A DNA stretch of 64,000 nucleotides from Alteribacillus bidgolensis (GCF_002886255.1 NZ_KZ614149.1:1860001-1924000), one strand, 5' to 3'. Shown: positions 43,988 through 53,597, counted from the stretch's first letter. A program made the numbers and translations. The notes: generated by a model from the sequence alone, not told the origin.

Positions 43988-45279
43988 TATTTCATTTTCT
44001 TGACCATTTCAGATATAAAGTAAAGGGAACCGGCAATAACGACAATGTCTTTTGTTCCGGCTTGGCTTTGTACCTTTTCCCATGCTGTTTCCCAATCAGG
44101 AAGCGGTTGTGTTTGATTAAGCGGACTATTTTCTGAGATAGTTTCTGCCTTTGCTGCTCTTTCACCATCAAAGGACAATGCTGTTGCAGATGATACCGGC
44201 AGATCAACAAATGGACAGAGCAGCTCTTCTGGATCTTTTTCTTTGGTCATCCCTACAATCAAATGAATCGGCCGATCATGAAAATGTTCTTTCAAGGCTT
44301 CAGCAAGGCTTTCCATCCCCTCTTTGTTATGTGCTCCATCAAGGAGAATCGGCGGCTTTGTTTCTCTGTACTCTAACCGGCCGGGCCAGACGGCTTTTTT
44401 CAGACCGGTGCGTATATGTTCTTCTTCTACCGGTAAAGCGTAATACATTTTTAAATACCGAAACACCATTAAAGCAGCAGCTGCATTTTTTGTTTGATGA
44501 CGACCAAGCATAGAAATGTCCAGATCGTTCAGATTGCTTAAAAGAGAATGAAAAGAAAACGACCAGCCATGCTCGTTCGATTCTGCACCGACAATATTAA
44601 AGTCTTTTGTCATTCGATATAATTTAGCGTTCGCTTCAGAAGCCGCTCGGTCAATAACCGCCAATGCAGCGGGGTTTGTTTCACACGTTACGGCAGGCAC
44701 ACCGGATTTAATAATTCCTGCTTTTTCTCTTGCAATGTCTTCTATTGTTTCTCCCAGTATATGCTGGTGGTCATGGCCGATATTTGTAATGACAGAAATC
44801 ATAGGATAAATGGCATTTGTAGAATCAAGCCGGCCGCCAAGCCCAACCTCCCAGATTACTACATCCGGAAATGCTTTTGCTGCAAAATAATGGGCAGCCA
44901 TAACAGTGAGTACTTCAAACTCAGAAGGCGTGCCAAAAGGTGTTTTCGCCACGCTTTCTGCCACTGGCTTAACCGCCTTTAGACATTCTAAAAAATCTTG
45001 CTCAGAAATAGATTCCCCGTTTACTGCTATTCTTTCACGATAATCATAAACAGAAGGGGAGTTAAAACTTCCGCATACCAAGCCCGCTTCTTTCATTGGC
45101 TCTCTTAAAAAAGCAGTGGTAGATCCTTTACCATTCGTGCCTCCAACATGAATTCCCTTCAGCCGCCGTTCTGGATTCCCTAACCCTTCAAGCATCATAA
45201 ACACACGATCTAAGCCAGGACGTATATCAGAAGTAGTAAAATCATTGAGCCACTGTCTCGCTTCCTCATATGTATTCAT
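43987..45279 (-). CDS. folC: Folylpolyglutamate/dihydrofolate synthase
   Basis: A 430-residue Mur-ligase-type enzyme that adds glutamate to folates. The ATP loop GTNGKGST, the dihydrofolate-region SFNSPSVYDYRERI, and the C-terminal LLDGAHNKEGMESL are in place. ATG 45279 has AAAGGGG 8 bases upstream; codons before it are not conserved-looking. It lies 78 bases downstream of valS, as in other Bacillaceae. Confidence 0.94.
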   Translation of the reverse strand: MNTYEEARQWLNDFTTSDIRPGLDRVFMMLEGLGNPERRLKGIHVGGTNGKGSTTAFLREPMKEAGLVCGSFNSPSVYDYRERIAVNGESISEQDFLECLKAVKPVAESVAKTPFGTPSEFEVLTVMAAHYFAAKAFPDVVIWEVGLGGRLDSTNAIYPMISVITNIGHDHQHILGETIEDIAREKAGIIKSGVPAVTCETNPAALAVIDRAASEANAKLYRMTKDFNIVGAESNEHGWSFSFHSLLSNLNDLDISMLGRHQTKNAAAALMVFRYLKMYYALPVEEEHIRTGLKKAVWPGRLEYRETKPPILLDGAHNKEGMESLAEALKEHFHDRPIHLIVGMTKEKDPEELLCPFVDLPVSSATALSFDGERAAKAETISENSPLNQTQPLPDWETAWEKVQSQAGTKDIVVIAGSLYFISEMVKKMK

Positions 45280-45356
45280 TTTTATACCCCTTTCTTTGTT
45301 TACACATAGGGCTGACCACCGCACATCGTACACGGTGGTCTTTTTAATTTCCCTTC

Positions 45357-47999
45357 TTATGCTTTTAATTCTTGGATACGAGCTGTTACTTTTTCCCGTT
45401 TTTCGAGATAATCCTTTTCTTTTTGTTTCTCTTCATCTACAACATGGGCAGGAGCTTTTTTGACGAAGCCTTCGTTTGCAAGTTTTTTCTGAACGCGTTC
45501 CACTTCTTTATCAAGCTTTTCTTGTTCTTTTTGAAGCCGTGCAATTTCTTCATCTAGGTCAATTAAGCCAGCAAGCGGCATATAAAGCGTTGCACCAGTA
45601 AGCACTTGTGAAACTGATTTTTCAGGCGCATCAAGATCCGTTTTTACTGTGAGATTTTCTGGGTTACAGAAACGCTCTAGATAATCACGGCCGCGCTCTA
45701 GCTGAGCGAGCACACTTTGATGTGCAGCATTTATTTGCAAATCAATCGGTTTGCTTGGCGCTACATTCATTTCGGCGCGTGTATTTCGTACCGAACGGAT
45801 AACACTTTTTAAAAGTTCCATATCTTTAACAGCATCGTTATCAATATACGCTTCGTTTGCTTTTGGCCAGGCAGCTGTTGTAATTGATTCTCCGCTGTGC
45901 GGTAGATGCTGCCAGATTTCTTCAGTAATAAACGGCATAATCGGATGCAGCAAACGCATCGTGTGATCGAGCACGTACGCTAGAACTGAACGTGTTGTCT
46001 GTTTTGCATCTTCATCTTCACCATAAAGCGGCAGCTTTGCCATTTCAATATACCAATCACAGACGTCATCCCAGATAAAGTTATACAGAAGCCGTCCCAC
46101 TTCACCAAATTCGTAGCTGTCCATTAAACGGGTGACATCTTGAATCGTTTCCTGCAGGCGCGTTAAAATCCAGCGGTCTGCAATTGTTTTTTCTCCATCT
46201 AGATTGATTTCCTCATAGGTAAGACCATCCATGTTCATAAGGGCAAAACGGGATGCATTCCAAATTTTATTGGCAAAGTTCCAGTTTGCTTCGACTTTTT
46301 CCCAGTGGAAACGCAAGTCATTTCCCGGCGTTGTACCTGTTGCGAGGAAAAAGCGCAGTGCATCTGCTCCGTATTTTTCAATAACATCCATCGGATCGAC
46401 ACCATTTCCAAGCGATTTACTCATTTTCCGGCCTTCTGCATCTCGAACAAGTCCGTGAATCAATACATCGTTAAACGGACGCTTTCCTGTAAATTCAAGA
46501 CCCTGGAAAATCATGCGGGACACCCAGAAAAAGATAATGTCATAGCCGGTTACAAGTACATTTGTCGGATAGAATCTCTGAAAATCAGAAGAATTCGTAT
46601 CCGGCCATCCCATGGTAGAGAACGGCCATAAAGCTGAGCTGAACCAAGTATCTAATACATCTTCATCCTGCTCCCAGTTTTCTGCGTCATTTGGAGTATC
46701 GTGCCCGACATAAATTTCACCTGTTTCTTTATGGTACCAGGCCGGTACACGGTGTCCCCACCAAAGCTGACGGGAAATACACCAGTCACGGATATTTTCA
46801 AGCCAGTGCAAATACGTTTTTTCAAAACGATCCGGTACAAAGTTTACTTTTCCTTCTTGCTTTTGCAATGCAATCGCTTGCTCGGCTAATGGTTTCATTT
46901 TCACAAACCATTGCGTGGAAAGATAAGGCTCCACGACGGCGCCGCTTCGCTCAGAGTGGCCGACAGAGTGCATATGTTCTTCAATATGAAAGAGAACACC
47001 TTCTTCCTGAAGATCTTTTACGAGTTGTTTACGGCATTCAAATCGCTCCATACCTTGATACTTTTCGGCGTTTTCATTCATTTTTCCGCCTTCATCCATC
47101 ACAAGTACGCGTTCAAGCTCATGGCGATTGCCCATTTCAAAGTCGTTCGGATCATGAGCCGGCGTAATTTTAACTGCTCCAGAACCAAATTCCATGTCGA
47201 CATAATCATCAGCAATGATCTCTATTTCACGTCCGATGATCGGAAGTACTGCTTTTTTTCCAATGAGATGCTGATAACGTTCATCATCAGGGTGAACCGC
47301 AACCGCCGTATCCCCTAACATCGTTTCTGGACGAGTTGTGGCTACTTCAATATGTCCGGAACCGTCTTTTAGCGGATATTTCATATGATAAAAATGGCCT
47401 TGTACGTCTTTGTATTCTACTTCAATGTCAGAGAGAGCTGTCTGCGTTGCCGGATCCCAGTTAATGATATATTCACCCCGGTAAATCAAGCCTTTATTGT
47501 AAAGGGTGACAAATACTTCTCGCACAGCTTTAGAGAGACCGTCATCCAGGGTGAAACGCTCTCTGGAATAATCGAGAGACAGGCCTAATTTCGCCCATTG
47601 CTGACGGATAAAATCAGCATATTCTTCTTTCCATTCCCACGATTTTTCGAGAAACTTTTCACGGCCGAGATCATAGCGGCTCTTACCTTCTTCTTTTAAT
47701 TTGCCTTCCACCTTTGCCTGTGTTGCAATACCAGCGTGATCCATGCCGGGAAGCCAGAGCATATCATAACCCTGCATCCGCTTTGCTCGGGAAATGATGT
47801 CTTGCAGTGTCGTGTCCCATGCATGGCCGAGGTGAAGACGTCCCGTTACGTTTGGGGGCGGGATAACAATCGTATAAGGTTCCTTATCTCCTTTTCCTTC
47901 TGCATTAAAAAATTCTCCATCTGTCCAAAACGGATACCATTTGGCTTCGGTATCTTTCGGATCATACTTTGTCGGCATCGCTGTTTCTTGATTTGCCAT
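45357..47999 (-). CDS. valS: Valyl-tRNA synthetase
   Basis: An 880-residue class I synthetase with HIGH-type motif LHLGHAW (PPNVTGRLHLGHAW), KMSKS motif GRKMSKSLGNGVDP, an editing domain (TTRPETMLGDTAVAVHP), the anticodon-binding domain and the C-terminal coiled-coil arm typical of ValS. AAAGGAGAG precedes the ATG. Expression is controlled by an upstream T-box RNA. Confidence 0.97.
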   Translation of the reverse strand: MANQETAMPTKYDPKDTEAKWYPFWTDGEFFNAEGKGDKEPYTIVIPPPNVTGRLHLGHAWDTTLQDIISRAKRMQGYDMLWLPGMDHAGIATQAKVEGKLKEEGKSRYDLGREKFLEKSWEWKEEYADFIRQQWAKLGLSLDYSRERFTLDDGLSKAVREVFVTLYNKGLIYRGEYIINWDPATQTALSDIEVEYKDVQGHFYHMKYPLKDGSGHIEVATTRPETMLGDTAVAVHPDDERYQHLIGKKAVLPIIGREIEIIADDYVDMEFGSGAVKITPAHDPNDFEMGNRHELERVLVMDEGGKMNENAEKYQGMERFECRKQLVKDLQEEGVLFHIEEHMHSVGHSERSGAVVEPYLSTQWFVKMKPLAEQAIALQKQEGKVNFVPDRFEKTYLHWLENIRDWCISRQLWWGHRVPAWYHKETGEIYVGHDTPNDAENWEQDEDVLDTWFSSALWPFSTMGWPDTNSSDFQRFYPTNVLVTGYDIIFFWVSRMIFQGLEFTGKRPFNDVLIHGLVRDAEGRKMSKSLGNGVDPMDVIEKYGADALRFFLATGTTPGNDLRFHWEKVEANWNFANKIWNASRFALMNMDGLTYEEINLDGEKTIADRWILTRLQETIQDVTRLMDSYEFGEVGRLLYNFIWDDVCDWYIEMAKLPLYGEDEDAKQTTRSVLAYVLDHTMRLLHPIMPFITEEIWQHLPHSGESITTAAWPKANEAYIDNDAVKDMELLKSVIRSVRNTRAEMNVAPSKPIDLQINAAHQSVLAQLERGRDYLERFCNPENLTVKTDLDAPEKSVSQVLTGATLYMPLAGLIDLDEEIARLQKEQEKLDKEVERVQKKLANEGFVKKAPAHVVDEEKQKEKDYLEKREKVTARIQELKA

Positions 48000-48138
48000 C
48001 GTACACTCTCCTTTTTATATGTTTTTTTGCGGTGATATTTATTCAGCAAGAAATTAGGGATTTTCTTAGGTTTCAGCACTCTTCTCTTCTGATCCAGTAC
48101 TTCTTCAGATATGGCCAAAGCTTTTTTTTAAATACAAA

Positions 48139-48390
48139 AAACCTCTCTTCATCTTTAAAGGACGAAGAGAGGATCGCGGTACCACCTTTATTCACGCAGA
48201 AATAACACAAAACATACGTTTCTTGCATGCACTTAACTGGATAACGGATCTTCCGTCTTCCCCTACTTCATTCAAGGAAGCTGCTCGAGGGCGACCTTCC
48301 TTTCATTTAACCTGAAAAATCTCGCAGCCATGGATTTTTCTCTCTGGACAGGCGGAAATGAAAGTACTCCTCCCTGTTTTCGCTTTTTTT
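48139..48390 (-). promoter_or_regulatory. T-box leader controlling valS
   Basis: The minus strand carries the T-box sequence GGTGGTACCGCG (48186-48175). A terminator follows immediately: CCTCTCTTCGTC pairs with GATGAAGAGAGG and leads into TTTTTT (48171-48135). Upstream, long pairings fit stem I. Uncharged tRNA-Val would stabilise the antiterminator. The specifier codon was not assigned with confidence. Confidence 0.92.
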
Positions 48391-48576
48391 GATATATATA
48401 GTCATATTTTATACATCTATCTTTTTTTCGTCAAGGCGGTCCCTCAGCACCCATTATATCCTGAAACTTTCGAGTTAATCTGAAATTGAATTATTTTAAT
48501 CTGTCGGTCATTGAGCATGGCATCTGATTTTTTGCTCATATTAAAAAGTACTATTATCAATTTGAGGTGAAACTTT

Positions 48577-49551
48577 ATGGCAATTGTTGATTTTTTAAAA
48601 CGTGGTAATAAATCATCGGGTATTGCAGCCCTAGGAAATACTGGTTTAACAATTACAAAAGGTATTGCTGCTGCGATAAGCGGCAGCGGGGCCATGTTTG
48701 CTACGACCATGCATTCGTTAGCAGATGCGACAAACCAGGGATTTGTTTTTTTTGGAAGCGCACTTGCTGAAAAAGAGCCAACGAAACGGTTTCCAGCGGG
48801 CTTTGGACGTGTTGTTAACCTATTTGTCTTGGTAGCAGTGATTATCGTTTCTATTATGGCGTATGAAACTATTTTAAAGGGATGGGAAATAATCCAGCAA
48901 CCTAAAGCTTCTTCTAATTTTTGGATGAACGTCATTGTCTTATCTATAGCTGTTATTATTGATGGTTTGGTTTTGATTAAAGCAATGAAAGAAGTAGTAA
49001 GAGAATCACACTCCAGCGCAGAAGGACTTCAAATTGCTCCTGAAGCTTTTAAAAATATACAATATGCAGCTCCTCCGACACGACTTGTATTTTATGAAGA
49101 CATTATTGCTACTTTTGGTGCTATTTTGGCATTGATCTTTGTGGTGTTAGCTAATTATACAGGATTATATTTCTTAGACGGTGTTGGAACGATGCTGATT
49201 GGGCTGCTTCTAATTGTTATTGCTTTAAAACTCGGCTATGATAACACTATCGGTTTAATCGGTGTTGCAGCGCCTAAAAAGGTAACGGACCGAATTGCCG
49301 ATATCATCTTAAATGATAATGATGTAGAAGATATTAAAGCAATGAGAATCCTTCAAGAAGGAAGACAATACCATGTAGAAAGTTATATTGAATTAACAAA
49401 AGGACTTAGTCTTGATGAAGCCGATGATATAAAATTACGTGTTCGTGAATCGATTCTCGAGGATCCTGATATTGATGATGTGACATTAGGGGTAATCGAA
49501 ACGGACGAGCAGCAGAACTGGACAATAGATGATGAACCTCAAACAGAATGA
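48577..49551 (+). CDS. Cation diffusion facilitator (CDF) family metal transporter
   Basis: A 324-residue transporter with about five to six membrane segments and a C-terminal cytoplasmic ferredoxin-like domain (ILNDNDVEDIKAMRILQEG ... YIELTKGLSLDEAD). The metal-site motif HSLADATNQ in TM2 and LDGVGTMLIG in TM5 give the HxxxD...D arrangement. The sequence is of the divergent SLC30A9-like branch. Substrate unknown (Zn, Mn or Fe likely). GAGGTGAAA precedes the ATG. Confidence 0.88.
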   Translation: MAIVDFLKRGNKSSGIAALGNTGLTITKGIAAAISGSGAMFATTMHSLADATNQGFVFFGSALAEKEPTKRFPAGFGRVVNLFVLVAVIIVSIMAYETILKGWEIIQQPKASSNFWMNVIVLSIAVIIDGLVLIKAMKEVVRESHSSAEGLQIAPEAFKNIQYAAPPTRLVFYEDIIATFGAILALIFVVLANYTGLYFLDGVGTMLIGLLLIVIALKLGYDNTIGLIGVAAPKKVTDRIADIILNDNDVEDIKAMRILQEGRQYHVESYIELTKGLSLDEADDIKLRVRESILEDPDIDDVTLGVIETDEQQNWTIDDEPQTE

Positions 49552-49650
49552 CTCATACTGGCCCAGTAATTTAGTTACTCACCTATAAGCACCGTTTGCA
49601 TATTTTACAGTAAAGGTAAGAAACGGAAACTGCTTTAGGGAGTGTTTGTA

Positions 49651-50739
49651 ATGGAAAGAGATAAGCACTATTTTGCCGGGGACCACACAGCTAAAGGTTT
49701 TTATCCATTGTATTCTACGAATTTTCAAGAATTGGACCTCATTTTGAATTTGACAGGATCATCAAACTTTGTAAAAACTGCTGGGATGAAAAAATTAGCA
49801 GAGGAATGGAAAAGTAAAGGGTATGGCGTAGAATGGATTCACTGTTCTTCTAACAATGATTTATTGGATGGAATTATTTTTCCACAATTAAAAATTGGTG
49901 TTTATGATAGTACTTGCGGCACAATTGAAAACGAGACTGCATCAACTGAAATTAACGTAAATGAATCGCTTAAAACAGAGGCACTTGAAGAACAGAAAAC
50001 GTCTATCCTGAACTATCATCAACGAATTAACAGAGCACTTCAATCAGCTCATCAATCGTTTAAAACAGGATTATTCATTCACGATGACCTAGAGGAAATT
50101 TATATTAATAATATGGATTTTATGAAAGCTGATAAAGTCGCTAACGAATTAATAAACCATTTATTTAATAACTCATCACATGCAGGCAAAACTTCTCAAA
50201 TTAAGCATCGATTTTTTGGAGCTTCCACGCCAAATGGAGTTATTGATTATATACCTAACTTGACTGATAATCTGGATAAAAGATACTTTATTAAAGGGCG
50301 AGCAGGAACTGGGAAATCAACCTTGCTGAAAAAAATTGCAGCAGCTGCAGAAGATCTTGGCCTAGATGTAGAAATTTACCATTGCGGATTCGATCCAGAA
50401 AGTTTAGATATGATCATTGTAAGAGAGCTTAACTTTTGCATTTTTGATAGTACAGATCCTCATGAATATTTTCCCGAAAAAGAAGGAGACGAGATTATTG
50501 ATCTTTATGAAAAAATCGTCACTTCTGGTACAGACGAAAAATACAAAAGAGAAATAAGTAAATTAACGACAAAGTATAAATCCTATATGAAAAAAGGCGG
50601 TACCTTTTTGAAAAAAGCTAAACGAAATAAAGAAGAGTTAGATCAAATTTATATGGATGCAATGGATAGTTCAATCACCGAAGAAATTTTTTATACAATG
50701 AACGAGAATGTGCAGCAGCAGGCAAGCGTACTAGACTAA
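49651..50739 (+). CDS. Double P-loop NTPase-like protein (PRK06851-type)
   Basis: A 362-residue protein made of two related halves. The second half has an intact Walker A (KGRAGTGKSTLLKKIAAAAE, near residue 215); the first has lost it (LTGSSNFVKTAGMKKLAEEW at the same place). Each half repeats the pattern of a short strand, P-loop-like segment, then an IYHCGFDPESLD / VEWIHCSSNNDLLD motif and a GVYDST / CIFDST motif. It matches the Bacillus hypothetical family known as PRK06851; its role is unknown. ATG 49651 has AGGGAGTG about 7 bases before it. Confidence 0.75.
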   Translation: MERDKHYFAGDHTAKGFYPLYSTNFQELDLILNLTGSSNFVKTAGMKKLAEEWKSKGYGVEWIHCSSNNDLLDGIIFPQLKIGVYDSTCGTIENETASTEINVNESLKTEALEEQKTSILNYHQRINRALQSAHQSFKTGLFIHDDLEEIYINNMDFMKADKVANELINHLFNNSSHAGKTSQIKHRFFGASTPNGVIDYIPNLTDNLDKRYFIKGRAGTGKSTLLKKIAAAAEDLGLDVEIYHCGFDPESLDMIIVRELNFCIFDSTDPHEYFPEKEGDEIIDLYEKIVTSGTDEKYKREISKLTTKYKSYMKKGGTFLKKAKRNKEELDQIYMDAMDSSITEEIFYTMNENVQQQASVLD

Positions 50740-50745
50740 AAATGT

Positions 50746-50778
50746 TGACGCCAAAAGAGATCAAACCTTTTGGCGTCA
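50746..50778. terminator. Convergent terminator
   Basis: TGACGCCAAAAG pairs perfectly with CTTTTGGCGTCA around a 9-base loop. On the minus strand ACATTTTTAG follows. It lies between the NTPase gene and the Glu-Ala repeat operon and serves both. Confidence 0.8.
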
Positions 50779-50787
50779 TAGAATTAG

Positions 50788-51132
50788 TTATTTAATTCCT
50801 ATCTCTGCATTAATGAATCCTCTATTTTTAGAAGAAACAGAAAGTCCTTTTCCTCCACTAAATTGAGTAGCTTCAAAAACTACTTTTCTGCTGACATTGG
50901 ACACATCGATTTTATACACTTTATCTTCTCCATACTTTAAAATATCTGATTTTATTAGCTTATCGTTTAAATAAATGGGTAATGATTCTTTTTCTGCTGA
51001 GTCTTTGTCATAAGCCTTCATCGCAAGTTTGCGGGCTTTTTGGGCAGCTGTGTTGTTTTTTATTTTAACGTATAATTCATTTTTACCGTTTCGAACCGGT
51101 ATCGAGCAGCGAGATACATTCTTTTTTGCCAT
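50788..51132 (-). CDS. Hypothetical protein, last gene of the Glu-Ala repeat operon
   Basis: A 114-residue basic protein starting MAKKNVSRCSIPVRNGKNEL, with alternating short strands and a helix-like AAQKARKLAMKAYDKDSAEK. There is no signal peptide or membrane segment. GGAGGAG precedes the ATG, 26 bases after the end of the repeat-protein gene on the same strand, so the two are probably co-transcribed and may interact: a basic partner for a polyacidic protein. No family recognised. Confidence 0.65.
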   Translation of the reverse strand: MAKKNVSRCSIPVRNGKNELYVKIKNNTAAQKARKLAMKAYDKDSAEKESLPIYLNDKLIKSDILKYGEDKVYKIDVSNVSRKVVFEATQFSGGKGLSVSSKNRGFINAEIGIK

Positions 51133-51158
51133 ACGATCTCCTCCATTTATTTAAAAAT

Positions 51159-53597
51159 TTAGTCTTTTTTCTGAGAATTAATAGCATCCATTATAGCTTT
51201 ACGTTTAACATCTTCGTCTTGTGACATTACATTTAGTGTATTTGTTAGCTTTGAGATGAGAGCGTCGGTATTTGTTCCATTTTCGCCGCCTTGGAGAGCT
51301 TCTAACATAACGAGCGTAGCTATTGCCATAGCTATCGGTTGAGTCCCTCCGTCGTAAACATTAACAAGAGTGTTGTCTCCTGTTGTCAGCGTGTTTCCGC
51401 CTGCATCTGCGGTAATAGTGTTATTGTCAAAACTAGTAGAGGATTCGGATTCGGACTCTGAGTCTGCCTCGGCCTCCGCTTCTGCTTCTGCCTCTGCTTC
51501 TGCTTCTGCCTCTGCTTCCGCTTCCGCTTCTGCTTCTGCCTCCGCTTCTGCCTCTGCTTCCGCCTCTGCCTCCGCTTCTGCCTCTGCTTCCGCTTCTGCC
51601 TCTGCCTCTGCCTCCGCTTCTGCCTCCGCTTCTGCCTCTGCTTCCGCTTCCGCCTCTGCTTCCGCTTCTGCTTCCGCTTCCGCCTCTGCTTCTGCCTCCG
51701 CTTCTGCTTCTGCTTCTGCCTCTGCTTCTGCTTCCGCCTCTGCTTCTGCCTCCGCTTCTGCTTCCGCTTCCGCCTCCGCTTCTGCTTCCGCTTCCGCCTC
51801 TGCTTCTGCCTCCGCTTCTGCTTCTGCCTCTGCCTCTGCTTCCGCCTCTGCTTCTGCTTCCGCTTCTGCTTCTGCTTCCGCCTCGGCCTCTGCTTCTGCC
51901 TCGGCCTCTGCTTCCGCCTCGGCCTCTGCTTCTGCCTCTGCTTCCGCTTCCGCCTCTGCTTCCGCTTCTGCTTCCGCTTCTGCTTCTGCTTCCGCTTCTG
52001 CCTCCGCTTCTGCCTCTGCCTCTGCTTCCGCCTCGGCCTCTGCTTCTGCCTCTGCTTCCGCTTCTGCTTCCGCTTCTGCTTCCGCTTCTGCTTCTGCTTC
52101 TGCCTCCGCTTCTGCCTCTGCCTCTGCTTCCGCCTCGGCCTCTGCTTCTGCCTCTGCTTCCGCTTCCGCTTCTGCTTCCGCTTCTGCTTCTGCTTCCGCT
52201 TCTGCCTCCGCTTCTGCCTCTGCCTCTGCTTCCGCCTCGGCCTCTGCTTCTGCCTCCGCTTCTGCTTCCGCTTCTGCTTCTGCTTCTGCTTCCGCTTCTG
52301 CTTCTGCTTCTGCCTCCGCTTCTGCCTCTGCCTCTGCTTCCGCCTCGGCCTCTGCTTCTGCTTCTGCTTCTGCCTCTGCTTCCGCTTCTGCTTCTGCTTC
52401 CGCTTCTGCTTCTGCTTCTGCTTCTGCCTCCGCTTCTGCCTCTGCCTCTGCTTCCGCCTCGGCCTCTGCTTCTGCTTCGGCCTCTGCTTCTGCTTCCGCT
52501 TCTGCTTCTGCCTCTGCCTCCGCTTCTGCCTCTGCTTCTGCTTCTGCCTCTGCTTCTGCCTCCGCTTCTGCCTCTGCTTCCGCTTCTGCCTCCGCTTCTG
52601 CTTCGGCCTCGGCTTCTGCCTCTGCTTCCGCCTCTGCTTCCGCCTCTGCTTCTGCCTCCGCTTCTGCTTCTGCCTCTGCTTCTGCCTCCGCTTCTGATTC
52701 AGACTCTGCTTCGGCCTCCGCTTCTGCCTCTGCTTCCGCTTCTGCCTCCGCTTCTGCTTCTGCCTCGGCTTCTGCCTCTGCTTCCGCCTCTGCTTCCGCC
52801 TCTGCTTCCGCCTCTGCTTCGGCCTCCGCTTCTGCTTCTGCCTCTGCTTCTGCCTCCGCTTCTGCTTCTGCCTCTGCCTCTGCTTCGGCCTCTGCTTCGG
52901 CCTCCGCTTCTGCTTCTGCTTCGGCCTCTGCTTCTGCCTCCGCTTCTGCCTCTGCTTCCGCCTCTGCCTCTGCCTCTGCTTCGGCTTCCGCCTCTGCCTC
53001 TGCCTCTGCTTCGGCCTCTGCTTCTGCTTCTGCCTCGGCCTCCGCTTCCGATTCAGACTCTGCGCACGCTACTGATTCAGACTCTGCTTCGGCCTCGGCT
53101 TCCGCTTCTGATTCAGACTCTGCTTCGGCTTCCGATTCAGACTCTGCTTCGGCCTCCGCCTCGGCTTCCGCTTCTGATTCAGACTCTGCTTCGGCTTCCG
53201 CTTCCGATTCAGACTCTGCTTCGGCCTCCGCCTCGGCTTCCGCTTCCGATTCAGACTCTGCTTCGGCCTCCGCCTCGGCTTCCGCTTCTGATTCAGACTC
53301 TGCTTCGGCCTCCGCCTCGGCTTCCGCTTCTGATTCAGACTCTGCTTCGGCCTCCGCCTCGGCTTCCGCTTCCGATTCAGACTCTGCTTCGGCCTCCGCC
53401 TCGGCTTCCGCTTCTGATTCAGACTCTGCTTCGGCCTCCGCCTCGGCTTCTGCATTTGCTTCAATGTTTAGTAAACCGGAATAATCACCTCCAGTTTCTA
53501 AATAATTTATAAGATTTTCTAATTCTTCTATTTTTGAAAGCAATTTATCTTTTCTCAATCTTAATCTATTAAGCCTAGAATTACTGTTTTCTGCCAT
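51159..53597 (-). CDS. Giant alternating Glu-Ala repeat protein
   Basis: An 812-residue protein of unknown function. A basic coiled-coil head (residues 1-40, RLNRLRLRKDKLLSKIEELE) is followed by about 670 residues of almost pure (Glu-Ala)n. A 97-residue tail has a Thr/Asn/Gly-rich beta-like part (NNTITADAGGNTLTTGDNTL), a hydrophobic helix (PIAMAIATLVMLEALQGG) and a charged end. Near the head the repeat is organised in 14-residue blocks with Ser-Glu-Ser-Glu; after about residue 190 it is uninterrupted except for one Ser-Glu island and one VAC triplet. Charge would be several hundred negative. No signal peptide is seen. The DNA is much richer in G+C than its surroundings. Third-base variation keeps Glu as GAR and Ala as GCV, supporting this strand as coding. 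Confidence 0.75.
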   Translation of the reverse strand: MAENSNSRLNRLRLRKDKLLSKIEELENLINYLETGGDYSGLLNIEANAEAEAEAEAESESEAEAEAEAEAESESEAEAEAEAEAESESEAEAEAEAEAESESEAEAEAEAEAESESEAEAEAEAEAESESEAEAEAESESEAEAEAEAEAESESEAEAESESEAEAEAEAESESVACAESESEAEAEAEAEAEAEAEAEAEAEAEAEAEAEAEAEAEAEAEAEAEAEAEAEAEAEAEAEAEAEAEAEAEAEAEAEAEAEAEAEAEAEAEAEAEAEAEAEAEAEAEAEAEAEAEAEAESESEAEAEAEAEAEAEAEAEAEAEAEAEAEAEAEAEAEAEAEAEAEAEAEAEAEAEAEAEAEAEAEAEAEAEAEAEAEAEAEAEAEAEAEAEAEAEAEAEAEAEAEAEAEAEAEAEAEAEAEAEAEAEAEAEAEAEAEAEAEAEAEAEAEAEAEAEAEAEAEAEAEAEAEAEAEAEAEAEAEAEAEAEAEAEAEAEAEAEAEAEAEAEAEAEAEAEAEAEAEAEAEAEAEAEAEAEAEAEAEAEAEAEAEAEAEAEAEAEAEAEAEAEAEAEAEAEAEAEAEAEAEAEAEAEAEAEAEAEAEAEAEAEAEAEAEAEAEAEAEAEAEAEAEAEAEAEAEAEAEAEAEAEAEAEAEAEAEAEAEAEAEAEAEAEAEAEAEAEAEAEAEAEAEAEAEAEAEAEAEAEAEAEAEAEADSESESESSTSFDNNTITADAGGNTLTTGDNTLVNVYDGGTQPIAMAIATLVMLEALQGGENGTNTDALISKLTNTLNVMSQDEDVKRKAIMDAINSQKKD
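51463..53460. repeat. Degenerate hexamer tandem repeat (GARGCN)n
   Basis: About 2 kb of 6-base units (minus strand GARGCN, plus strand NGCYTC). Toward 53460 a higher-order period of 42 bases is visible through TCTGAATC-type interruptions. Slippage and recombination between units should make the length vary between strains and make assembly uncertain. Confidence 0.9.

Noticed and set aside
47846..48118. 90-codon minus-strand frame overlapping the start of valS
   Set aside because: It reads the valS N-terminus in another frame and lies in the T-box downstream leader.
51370..53484. 704-codon open frame on the plus strand encoding (Ser-Ala)n
   Set aside because: It is the antisense reading of the Glu-Ala gene. 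The wobble pattern fits the minus strand, and the minus strand has a ribosome binding site and non-repetitive head and tail domains.
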